DNA of 64,000 nt from Tectiglobus sp965224045. GTDB taxonomy: Bacteria; Pseudomonadota; Alphaproteobacteria; Rhizobiales; Hyphomicrobiaceae. The notes under the pieces are model-generated. The model saw only the letters and a list, made by a program, of their open reading frames with translations. It was not told the DNA's origin and did not search any database. Below, one piece after another: positions 36,618-44,293 of this stretch (position 1 is its first letter; the number at the start of each line of letters is the position of its first letter). The stretch is from positions 1,116,001 to 1,180,000 of the forward strand of contig CBDCYD010000015.1 in NCBI GenBank assembly GCA_965224045.1, in the 5' to 3' direction. A program made the translations under genes and the position numbers.

Positions 36618-37166
36618 TCAATAAATCGGCGGGGCAATCACCCAGATGACGATGGCCGGCTCGCGGTAGGGATTGGACCAGGTGAAGGTCTCGCCGCGAA
36701 TGCGGAAGCTGTCTCCCGCGGCCAGCGTGAACGCGCGGCCCGCGATCGTCATGTCGAGGCGGCCGGAGATGACGTAACCGACTTCCTGCGTTTGACGGGT
36801 GATGGCCTCGCCGAGTTCGGCGCCAGGTGAGAAAACGGATCTGACAACCTCGAAGTCATCCGTCAAATCCGGCGACAGAAGTTCTTCGCCAAGCCCCTTG
36901 CGGGCCTGGACCGTGCGCCGGTTGGCGGCCCGGACGACGTAGCCGCGTTCGATCTCAGGACCCGGAGTGCTGGAAAAGAGCAAGGAAACGGGGCAGTCGA
37001 GCGTATTTGAAATGGCACGGACGTCGGTCGCGGACGGCTTACTCAGGCCGCGCTCGATCTGACTGAGCCAGCCGATCGAGCAACCAACGGCGTCGGCAAG
37101 ATCACTGAGGGTCATGCCTCGGATCTTGCGCAGCGATCGAATGTTGTCCCCAAGCGCGCCGTCCAT
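36618..37166 (-). CDS. XRE-family regulator with C-terminal cupin domain
   Basis: A 182-residue regulator. Residues 6-62 form an XRE helix-turn-helix (IRSLRKIRGMTLSDLADAVG, IGWLSQIERGLSKPSA); residues about 105-180 form a small cupin (ITRQTQEVGYVISGRLDMTI, LAAGDSFRIRGETFTW) that probably binds the inducer. This PuuR/YdcN-like design often controls amine catabolism. It is the first gene of the run leading into the two flavoproteins and the MttB-like gene, and has a large palindrome 24 bases upstream of its start, suggesting autoregulation and control of the whole operon. Confidence 0.9.
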   Translation of the reverse strand: MDGALGDNIRSLRKIRGMTLSDLADAVGCSIGWLSQIERGLSKPSATDVRAISNTLDCPVSLLFSSTPGPEIERGYVVRAANRRTVQARKGLGEELLSPDLTDDFEVVRSVFSPGAELGEAITRQTQEVGYVISGRLDMTIAGRAFTLAAGDSFRIRGETFTWSNPYREPAIVIWVIAPPIY

Positions 37167-37189
37167 GCGTGAATGTTCGGCCCGGCATG

Positions 37190-37237
37190 CGAAACTGTCA
37201 ATGAAATTTTCATAGGTTATTTCATTGACAGTTTTCG
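37190..37237. promoter_or_regulatory. AT-rich palindrome upstream of the XRE-cupin regulator (candidate operator)
   Basis: CGAAACTGTCAATGAAAT (37190-37207) is mirrored by ATTTCATTGACAGTTTTCG (37219-37237), an 18-bp inverted repeat with one extra T and an 11-base spacer. Each arm contains an outward-facing TTGACA, a good -35 match; on the minus strand a weak -10 (GAACAT) lies 17 bases on, towards the regulator start. ATGAAATTTTCAT inside it is a second, nested palindrome. The low GC in a GC-rich region supports a promoter/operator. Confidence 0.7.
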
Positions 37238-37244
37238 TGAGCCT

Positions 37245-37565
37245 CTACGGCGACATCGGCCAATGGCCCGTAAGCCACCAGATGCCATAGATCACAATGC
37301 CGTAGAACAGCCACAACGTGCGGTTGACCTGATTTCCGACGATCAGCCAGATCAGAGCGAGCGGCCCACCGATCACGAAGAAGCCCAGTATCCACATGGC
37401 AAGCCACGGCCAGATTCCGATCGCGGTGGCCAGTGGCGTGACCATGGATTCGACGCCGGCCCAGACCTGCTTGCCGGCCTCGCCGAAGTTGAATAGCGGT
37501 ACCGCGCCGGCCGCGAACAAGAAGCCCAGTCCAAAGCACAGCGCGCGTCCCAATGTTGGATGCAT
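37245..37565 (-). CDS. small integral membrane protein, unknown
   Basis: A 106-residue protein that I do not recognise. ATG 37565 is preceded by GGGGG; the frame is open for 49 codons upstream, but that part is the dispersed repeat. Three hydrophobic helices are visible: RALCFGLGFLFAAGAVPLF, IGIWPWLAMWILGFFVIGGPLALIWLIVG and LWLFYGIVIYGIWWLTG, rich in Trp and Phe. It lies between repeat copy 2 and the operator palindrome, on the same strand as the amine cluster. No function can be inferred. Confidence 0.6.
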   Translation of the reverse strand: MHPTLGRALCFGLGFLFAAGAVPLFNFGEAGKQVWAGVESMVTPLATAIGIWPWLAMWILGFFVIGGPLALIWLIVGNQVNRTLWLFYGIVIYGIWWLTGHWPMSP

Positions 37566-37595
37566 GGCAAACCCCCGCCTGTTCAATTTCGATTG

Positions 37596-37688
37596 TAGCC
37601 TTTCAGGTTGAGCTGAAACCATCCCGCTCCCCCTCCCGACCGCCCACGGCATCATTGTATTGGGCGGCTGGGAGGGGGAGCGGGCCGG
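37596..37688 (+). repeat. dispersed palindromic repeat, copy 2 (3' part missing)
   Basis: Nearly identical to copy 1 (about 89 of 93 positions), with the same 14-base loop and arms at 37623-37646 and 37661-37684, where two adjacent positions fail to pair. Similarity stops after GGGCCGG, so the CCGCCTAAGGCGG module of copies 1 and 3 is lacking. It lies between the TauD-like gene and the small membrane protein. Confidence 0.9.
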
Positions 37689-37742
37689 CGGTGGTACGAA
37701 CCGGCTGCACACCGTGGGGAAATCGCCGGTTTCAGCGCTCGC

Positions 37743-38594
37743 TCAGGCCGGCCGGTCACCTTCAAGTGTCACCCTGTGCATGTGGCGACGGCGGCCGTGA
37801 TAGTCGTTGAGCGCCAAGTGCTGCGTGCAGCGATTGTCCCACACCGCCAGGGTGCCGGGCTGCCATCTGAGGCGACACTGGAATTCGGGGCGCACCGCAT
37901 GATCGGCAAGATATTCGATCAACGGCCGGCTTTCATCTTCCGTCATGCCGTCGAAGCGTATCGTGTGTGCACGGCTCACATAGAGCGCCTTGCGGCCGGT
38001 TTCAGGATGAGTGCGCACAACCGGGTGAGCGGCCTCGAGCGCTTCGGTGGCGATCACGGCCCCGCCCATTCCGCCCAGTTGCTTCAGCTGGGCCGTGCGG
38101 CCGCCGGCATAAAGCTTGTCCGAGTTGTTGATTGCAACCAGGCCGTCGAGCAACTGCTTCATGCCGTCGGAGAGCGCATCGTAGGCCTTGGCGGTGTTCG
38201 CAAACAGCGTGTCACCACCAACCTCCGGAACGTCGACGGCGTAGAGCAGCGTACCAAGGTCCGGGCATTCCTTGTAGGACGTATCGGTATGCCAACCACC
38301 GCCAAAATTCTTCTCATCGCCCGGCTCTTTGATCAGTGCATTGACCTCCGGGGCTTCGTCGAGACCCTTGAGAAACGGGTATATGGCCGGCTTGCCGAAC
38401 TGGCGGGCAATTTCGACCTGGGCCGTCGGCGCAAGATCCTGGCCGCGGAAGTAGATCATGTGATGTTCAAGGAACGCCCGGTGAATATCGCTTCTGACCG
38501 CGTTGCTCAACGGCTGCGCCAGGTCGACGCCACATACCTCGGCGCCCATCGCCGCCGCCAGGGGTTCGACGCGGATCGTCTCGTATTCGGCCAT
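37743..38594 (-). CDS. TauD/TfdA family Fe(II)/2-oxoglutarate dioxygenase
   Basis: A 283-residue non-haem iron dioxygenase. The metal ligands are His102 and Asp104 in GWHTDTSY and His259 in TQHLALNDY; Arg270 is placed to bind 2-oxoglutarate. Family members hydroxylate taurine, sulfonates, phenoxy acids or quaternary amines; next to DMGDH- and MttB-like genes, a role in opening a methylated amine or betaine is plausible but inferred. AAGGAG six bases before ATG 38594 decides the start. A direct repeat of TTGGTCAA lies just upstream. Confidence 0.88.
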   Translation of the reverse strand: MAEYETIRVEPLAAAMGAEVCGVDLAQPLSNAVRSDIHRAFLEHHMIYFRGQDLAPTAQVEIARQFGKPAIYPFLKGLDEAPEVNALIKEPGDEKNFGGGWHTDTSYKECPDLGTLLYAVDVPEVGGDTLFANTAKAYDALSDGMKQLLDGLVAINNSDKLYAGGRTAQLKQLGGMGGAVIATEALEAAHPVVRTHPETGRKALYVSRAHTIRFDGMTEDESRPLIEYLADHAVRPEFQCRLRWQPGTLAVWDNRCTQHLALNDYHGRRRHMHRVTLEGDRPA

Positions 38595-38616
38595 CCGATG
38601 CTCCTTACCCATTCAT

Positions 38617-38632
38617 TTGGTCAATTGGTCAA
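38617..38632. promoter_or_regulatory. TTGGTCAA direct repeat upstream of the dioxygenase gene
   Basis: Two adjacent perfect copies of TTGGTCAA lie 23 bases before the dioxygenase start; on its coding strand they read TTGACCAATTGACCAA, each beginning with a TTGACC that could serve as a -35 element. It resembles a half-site pair for a regulator. Confidence 0.4.
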
Positions 38633-38685
38633 CCGCCCAAGTCGCGTTCCCCAATTTCGTATTGCTTTCGAACCGAGGGGGCGAG

Positions 38686-41600
38686 CTAGTTCGCTGCCTG
38701 CACGGTGCCCTCACCGGCCCGACGCTCACGCGCAAGTGTCGTCAATCCAATGTCGTCGAGGACAACATAGAGCGCCGGTACGACGAACAACACCAGAAAC
38801 GTCGATGCCAACAGACCAAAGGCGAGGCTCGTGACCAGCGGGATCAAGACCTGGGCCTGAAGGCTCGTTTCAATCAGGATTGGAAACAGGCCCGCAACCG
38901 TCGTCGTCGTCGTGAGCAGGATGGCTCGGAATCGTGCGCGGCTTGCCTGGCCGACCGCGTCCTGCAAGGGCAGGCCATCGTCATGGCGAGTCTTGGCAAA
39001 GTTGACGAGCAGGATCGAGTTGTTGACCACGACGCCCGCGAGCGAAACGAAGCCCAACATCGATGGCATGGAGATATCGAGCCCCATCGCCATATGGCCG
39101 AGGATGGTGCCGATCAACGCCAGTGGAATCGCCACCATGACGACAATCGGTTCGAGATAGCTGCCGAACTGGAATGCGAGCAGCAGGTAGACGCCGATCA
39201 GCCCGAGCACAAAACCGGCGGCCATGGACTGCTGCGTAACCTCGGTCTCCTTGTTCTGGCCCTCGAGTGCAACGCGGACGCCCGGGTATTTCCTTTCGAG
39301 ATCCGGGACGAAGCGCTGCAACGTGTCGCCGACGATGGCCGATGCGTTGCCAATGCGGATGTCGACATCGCCCTGCACGGACACAGTGCGGATGCCGTCC
39401 ACGCGATTGATGCGGGCATAGCCGCGTTGCTCGTCGAGGGTCGCAACGGCCGTGATCGGTATCTTGCGACCTTGCGAGTCGGTTACCTGGAAACGGCGCA
39501 GGTCTGCAATGCTGTCGCGGTCCCGGCGCTGCAGTCGAACGTCAATCTCGATCGATTGCGGGCCGACCTGGATTTCGCTCACCGTGGTGCCAAAGTAGGC
39601 GGAGCGCAGTTGGTCGGCAATGGTGCGCGCATCGAGGCCGAGGTTGGTTGCCTCGCCCTTCAGGCGGACGCCAACTTCCGGTTTGCCGGGGCGCAGATCG
39701 TCGGAAATATCGAATGCCCCTTCGTAGCGCGAGAGCCAGTTGACGAGGTCAACCGCGGCGGCCTTGAGTTCGCCGAGGTCACGGCCCTTGAGTTGGATAT
39801 CGATCGGCAGGCCGCCCGGGCCGATGGTCGGGGTCGTAAACTTGAGACCGATGACGTCGGGGAGCCGGCCGACACCCTGCCGCCAGCGCGATAGGATTTC
39901 GTCCGACGTTTTGGTGCGCACCTCTGCGCCAAGGAGATCTGCGCGAACCGTCGCGACATGCGGCCCGCTCTCGAATGCATCGGCATTCTTGCCGTATTCG
40001 ACGGTAATCGCACGCACCAGGGCCTGACCCTGCGGCTGTTCCGGCATGAAGCGCTGATTGATGTCGGCGATCGCACTGGAAACGCGTTGGACGACGGCTT
40101 CGGTGCGCTCCAAAGGCGTGCCTTGCGGCAGCAGGATGCGGGCCTCGAGTGTGTCGCCGTCGATCTCCGGGAATGCGATGAACTTGACCAGACCTGCGGC
40201 CATGATGCTGATGCTCGACAGGAAAATTGCGACGGCGAGGCCGATCGTCAGATAGCGCCAGGCAATGCACCAGTCGACGATGCGACCGACAATGTCGCGC
40301 AGGTTGTCGAGGCGCCGTCCGATCCATACCTGGACACGGCCGTCCGGCCTTTCATCGTCGCCCATGGCGTGGGCGAGATGGTTTGGCAGAATGAGAAATG
40401 CCTCGATGAGACTGACCGTCAGCACAACCAGCATGACGACCGGAATGACCCGCAATACCTGACCAATCTCGCCTTTGATAAAGGCGAGCGAGCCAAAGAT
40501 GCAGGCCGTCGTCACGAACGATGCGATAATGCTCGGAAACACTTCCCGGGTGCCGTCAATCGCGGCCTGAAGCCCCTTCTTACCGCGCTGGCGGTGGGCG
40601 GCGACGTTCTCCGAGATGACAATTGCATCGTCCATCAATATGCCGATGGCGATCAACAGGCCGACCATCGTCAGCATGTTGATCGAATAGTCGATCACAT
40701 ACATGACCGCGAAGCCTCCAGCGAACGACACCGGCAAGCCCATGGCCACCCAGAACGAATAGCGCAGCCCGAAGAACAACCACATCGACAGGAATACCAG
40801 GGCGAGGCCCTGCATGCTGTTGTCGGTAAGCAGCTTCAGACGGTCGCGCACGATCGACGAGCTGTCATTGGTGACGGTCAGCTCAATCCCGCTCGGCGCC
40901 ACCTTGCGTTCAGTTTCCAGAAACGCGGCCAGCGCTTCCATGGCGCGCAGCTTGTCTTCCTTGAGTGACTTGGAAACGCGCAGAATTGCGGCTCGGCGGC
41001 CCTTGAACAGTGTCTTGGCTTCGTCAAGTTCGAAGCGGTCCGAGATCGTGGCGATGTCGCCGAGACGAATCTGACCGCCTTCGCTGCCGGAGGCAACAAT
41101 GATATTAGCGAAGGCGGCCGCCGTCTTGCGTTGATCGGCAAAGCGAACAAGAACATCGCGTTCGCGGGTTGCCAGCGAACCGGCCGGCAGGTCGACGCTC
41201 TGGCGTTCAATCTTTGCTGCGACATCGGACACGCTCATGCCAAGTTGCTTAAGTGCCGCCTCGGCAAGTTCGATCCGGATTTGCTGATCGGAGAAACCCT
41301 CGATTTCGATTTTGGTAATGCGCGGATCCTGCAACATGCGCGCCTTGAGATCTTCGGCATAGGCCTTGAGGGATGTCGGGTCGGGCACACCGGTGACGGC
41401 GACGGCGGCAACAAAGTCGGTCAGACCCAACTGTTTGATGATCGGGTCTTCGGCCCGATCCGGAAAGTCCGTAATTGCGTCGATTTCCGTCTTGATATCA
41501 GAGGCGAAGCGGTCGAGATCACCGCCTTCTTCCATTTCGATCGTGGCCTGGGCGAGCCCTTCGCGTGCCTCGCACGATACGCGATAGACCTGGTTTACGG

Positions 41601-41811
41601 AATCGACTGCGTCCTCGATCCGCCGGCAGATTGCCTCTTCCACATCCTCGGCACGTGAGCCCGGATAGGCAACGCTGACCTGGACCTTGGTCGGCTGTAT
41701 GCGCGGAAAGGTGTCCCGGCGCAGGTTGGGGGCCGTGAACAGGCCGAGCACGAGGAAGGCGGCCATGAAAAGGTTCGCCGCTGTGGGATGGCGCGCGAAG
41801 AAGGCGATCAC
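38686..41811 (-). CDS. RND efflux transporter permease (AcrB/MexB superfamily)
   Basis: A 1041-residue inner-membrane proton-driven pump of the HAE1-like RND type. The N-terminal helix (AANLFMAAFLVLGLF) is followed by YPGSRAEDVEEAI, the porter domain, a central membrane block with AIGILMDDAIVISENV in TM4 (the adjacent Asp pair carries protons in this superfamily), then a second porter half and final helices (GFVSLAGVVVNNSILLVNF). The start is GTG 41811, overlapping the TGA of the adaptor gene, so the two are translationally coupled. No outer-membrane channel gene is adjacent; the complex presumably uses one encoded elsewhere. Confidence 0.92.
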   Translation of the reverse strand: MIAFFARHPTAANLFMAAFLVLGLFTAPNLRRDTFPRIQPTKVQVSVAYPGSRAEDVEEAICRRIEDAVDSVNQVYRVSCEAREGLAQATIEMEEGGDLDRFASDIKTEIDAITDFPDRAEDPIIKQLGLTDFVAAVAVTGVPDPTSLKAYAEDLKARMLQDPRITKIEIEGFSDQQIRIELAEAALKQLGMSVSDVAAKIERQSVDLPAGSLATRERDVLVRFADQRKTAAAFANIIVASGSEGGQIRLGDIATISDRFELDEAKTLFKGRRAAILRVSKSLKEDKLRAMEALAAFLETERKVAPSGIELTVTNDSSSIVRDRLKLLTDNSMQGLALVFLSMWLFFGLRYSFWVAMGLPVSFAGGFAVMYVIDYSINMLTMVGLLIAIGILMDDAIVISENVAAHRQRGKKGLQAAIDGTREVFPSIIASFVTTACIFGSLAFIKGEIGQVLRVIPVVMLVVLTVSLIEAFLILPNHLAHAMGDDERPDGRVQVWIGRRLDNLRDIVGRIVDWCIAWRYLTIGLAVAIFLSSISIMAAGLVKFIAFPEIDGDTLEARILLPQGTPLERTEAVVQRVSSAIADINQRFMPEQPQGQALVRAITVEYGKNADAFESGPHVATVRADLLGAEVRTKTSDEILSRWRQGVGRLPDVIGLKFTTPTIGPGGLPIDIQLKGRDLGELKAAAVDLVNWLSRYEGAFDISDDLRPGKPEVGVRLKGEATNLGLDARTIADQLRSAYFGTTVSEIQVGPQSIEIDVRLQRRDRDSIADLRRFQVTDSQGRKIPITAVATLDEQRGYARINRVDGIRTVSVQGDVDIRIGNASAIVGDTLQRFVPDLERKYPGVRVALEGQNKETEVTQQSMAAGFVLGLIGVYLLLAFQFGSYLEPIVVMVAIPLALIGTILGHMAMGLDISMPSMLGFVSLAGVVVNNSILLVNFAKTRHDDGLPLQDAVGQASRARFRAILLTTTTTVAGLFPILIETSLQAQVLIPLVTSLAFGLLASTFLVLFVVPALYVVLDDIGLTTLARERRAGEGTVQAAN

Positions 41812-43184
41812 CGCACCGCCTCCCGTGCCGCGGCGAGCCGCTCAAGTTCCGCCTTCAAGGCCTCGTCTTCAACCGGTTCGAGCAGCATGCGCGGAACCGC
41901 ATGGGAAATGTCGGTCACAACGAGACGGTCGCCGGTCTTCAAACCGGACGTGACGACGACAAACCCGCTGCCTCGGTAGCCGAGCTGCGGTTTGCGAATT
42001 TCAAGCCGGTTCTCTGCGCCGACGACGTACGTTCGGCCGGCGTGGAGGGCAGCCGCCGGAATGACGATCTTGTCCTTGAGCGGTTGGGCGCGCAGGGTGA
42101 CCTCGACGAACATGCCCTTGACCAATGGCGGCCGCACACCGGGTTTGGCCGAGGTGTAGGGATTGTCGACGAGGACGATAAGGCCAACCGTGCGTGTCTT
42201 CTCGTCAAGCGTGTCGTTGAGGCGGGCAACCCGGCCGCGCCATGTGGCATCCGTGTCGCCCGATTTCAGCTCGACTACGGCATAAAGCCCGATCGCCTTA
42301 GCGAATTCCTGGCGTGATGCCCAGGTACGATGTCCTGGTTTGAACTCATTGCGCAAGGCATCGAAGAATGCGCGGATGTGATCGAGTGGGTACTGTGCCG
42401 TGATCTCGGCCGTGGCGATCCCGTCCGCCACGCCGATTTGGGCGCCGATCTGCAGGAACTGGGATAGTTCGGCATTGACCGCGGCAATCCGGGCTGTAAA
42501 CGGCAAGCGAACCGATGTGCGCTTGAGGTTCAGTTTGGCGGTCTCAAGCTTTGAGCGGTTGACCCGGATCTGCTCCTGCTGCACCGAGATTTGCGTCGGG
42601 ATCAGACGTAGCGTGTTGCGCAGATCCTGCACCTGCTTTTTTTGCGTCAGCATATCGCGCAGCTCGGCATCGAAGCTCAGCTGGGCAATGTTGCCACGCT
42701 GCAGGAGGGCGCGTTTCGCGTCGACGGATCTCTGCTTGAGCGTCAGCGACTGCTCCTCGATGCGCAGGAGTTCCTCGGTGTTTTGCCGGCTCAACTCCAA
42801 TTCGGCGAGCTTGGCCTCAGCCGAGCGGATCTGCGCCTCGGCTTCCGATACGGCCAAGTGGTAATCCGCCTGAGCTATGCGGATCAGTTCGGTGCCTTCC
42901 GGCAGCGTCGCGCCGCGGCGAAACTCTGGGTTGACGTATTCGACGCGCCCGGCCACCTGCGTTACGCCGGTCCACACGTTCTCGGGTTTGACGATGCCGT
43001 AACCGGTGAGCGACGGCATCACGGATTGCGGCGCCAGCGTCAGAACACGCACGCGAGTCGCGGTTTCACGAACCGGTTGCTGCTTCGGCGGATCACGAAA
43101 CGTGACCGCATACCATAGTACGGCGGCGCCTATCGCGATTGGCGGAATTATGAGAAGCTTGCTGAAGAGTGTGCTGGAGGACAT
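41808..43184 (-). CDS. RND efflux periplasmic adaptor (membrane fusion) protein
   Basis: A 458-residue adaptor with an N-terminal anchor (LLIIPPIAIGAAVLWYAVTF, residues about 10-30), a lipoyl-like half around GRVEYVNPEFRRGATLPEGTELIRI, a long coiled-coil hairpin (about 110-230, AEAQIRSAEAKLAELELSRQ), then beta-barrel and membrane-proximal domains (LVKGMFVEVTL, GLKTGDRLVVTDI). It links the RND permease to an outer-membrane channel. ATG 43184 is the likely start; CCAGGTTAT is duplicated directly in front of it, leaving an unusual binding site. The open frame continues 206 codons further upstream but is antisense to the next gene. Confidence 0.9.
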   Translation of the reverse strand: MSSSTLFSKLLIIPPIAIGAAVLWYAVTFRDPPKQQPVRETATRVRVLTLAPQSVMPSLTGYGIVKPENVWTGVTQVAGRVEYVNPEFRRGATLPEGTELIRIAQADYHLAVSEAEAQIRSAEAKLAELELSRQNTEELLRIEEQSLTLKQRSVDAKRALLQRGNIAQLSFDAELRDMLTQKKQVQDLRNTLRLIPTQISVQQEQIRVNRSKLETAKLNLKRTSVRLPFTARIAAVNAELSQFLQIGAQIGVADGIATAEITAQYPLDHIRAFFDALRNEFKPGHRTWASRQEFAKAIGLYAVVELKSGDTDATWRGRVARLNDTLDEKTRTVGLIVLVDNPYTSAKPGVRPPLVKGMFVEVTLRAQPLKDKIVIPAAALHAGRTYVVGAENRLEIRKPQLGYRGSGFVVVTSGLKTGDRLVVTDISHAVPRMLLEPVEDEALKAELERLAAAREAVR

Positions 43185-43274
43185 GATAACCTGGATAACC
43201 TGGGCCCATGAGCAATGCGTTGGTCCACGATGAACCACTGGATCGAATTTGGCCAGGGTCGCCAGCCCGGGGCA

Positions 43275-44237
43275 ATGCCCACTTGCTGCGATCATCGCGT
43301 CAGGTCGCACCACGTGTTGATGGCGACCGTCTTCATGGCCGCATTTGCATTGGCACCACACGTGCAAGCCCGTGGTGAAGGGGCGGCGCAAGAGGGGCAA
43401 GCCGAGTGTCACTTGAAGGCCGATGGGCGATTTGCAGTGACCCGGATTTCCGGACCGCAATCGCTGCTCCTCGACGATGGCTCGGAGATTGTTTTGTCGG
43501 GTCTCGTGGTGCCGAGCAGACTGGACGTGCAAAGTGCGCTGCCTGCATGGCCGCCAGCGCTCGCCGCGCGACGCGCCCTCGACGAGCTGGTGCGCGGTCA
43601 AACCATCGCGCTTGTTGAAACCAAGCAGGGCCGCGACCGCTATGGTCGACGGCAAGGGCAAATCTTCCTCGATATCGGCGGCGGGCGGCAGACCTGGCTG
43701 CAGGCCTATCTCGTCGGGCTGGGCCAGGCGCGCGTCGATGTGACGGGACACACGGCCGGTTGTGCGCGAGATCTTCTCAAACTGGAGGATGCGGCGCGTC
43801 ACGCCGGGCGCGGGCTATGGCGCAATGCCAGCTATCGGATCAAACGCGCTGGCCGGCCGTGGGATGTGCTGCGCTATCGCGGCTCCTTTCAGATCGTCGA
43901 AGGCCGCGTCGTTAGTGTCGGTCAGCACCGGCAGCGCACATTTCTCAATTTCGGGCGAAAGCGACGGCGCGACTTCACGGCCGGCGTTGCAGCCAAGCTG
44001 GCACGCAGCATAAGGGTCGGCGGCCTGGCTTTGGCGGCGCTCGCTGGTCGCAATGTGCGCGTGCGTGGCTGGGTCAGATGGCGCGGTGGCCCCTTTATCG
44101 AAGTGCGTTCCGCAGCTCAGATCATGCTGGTACCGGCGCAGCCGATAGCCAGAGCGCCGTCTACAAAATTGCCGGCGGCCAATACGCCCACAAAAAAGCG
44201 TCCGGCAGCAAGGCCACCGGACGCGATCGATCTTTAG
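43275..44237 (+). CDS. thermonuclease-fold (SNase-like) secreted protein, probably inactive
   Basis: About 320 residues with a signal sequence (MATVFMAAFALAPHVQARG), an SNase-like OB domain and a second small OB-like region (GSFQIVEGRVVSVGQHRQRTFLNFG, RNVRVRGWVRW). Recognised from the DRYGR motif, LVGLGQARV and EDAARHAGRGLW. The loop that carries catalytic Arg and Glu in staphylococcal nuclease (consensus RLxGIDAPE) reads VLSGLVVPS here, so nuclease activity is doubtful. The C-terminal tail is Lys/Pro/Ala-rich. Start choices include 43275 and 43320; the latter sits directly before the signal peptide. It is divergent from the RND adaptor gene. Confidence 0.75.
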   Translation: MPTCCDHRVRSHHVLMATVFMAAFALAPHVQARGEGAAQEGQAECHLKADGRFAVTRISGPQSLLLDDGSEIVLSGLVVPSRLDVQSALPAWPPALAARRALDELVRGQTIALVETKQGRDRYGRRQGQIFLDIGGGRQTWLQAYLVGLGQARVDVTGHTAGCARDLLKLEDAARHAGRGLWRNASYRIKRAGRPWDVLRYRGSFQIVEGRVVSVGQHRQRTFLNFGRKRRRDFTAGVAAKLARSIRVGGLALAALAGRNVRVRGWVRWRGGPFIEVRSAAQIMLVPAQPIARAPSTKLPAANTPTKKRPAARPPDAIDL

Positions 44238-44293
44238 GCCGACGCCGCGCGAACCTCCTGAAATGGGCCCGCCCGGTGCCGGCGCAGCTGCGC

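Noticed and set aside
37566..37712. A 49-codon N-terminal extension of the small membrane protein
   Set aside because: This stretch is the dispersed repeat copy 2, not protein-coding sequence.
43185..43802. A 206-codon N-terminal extension of the RND adaptor
   Set aside because: It is antisense to the SNase-like gene, and the adaptor begins with a normal membrane anchor at 43184.
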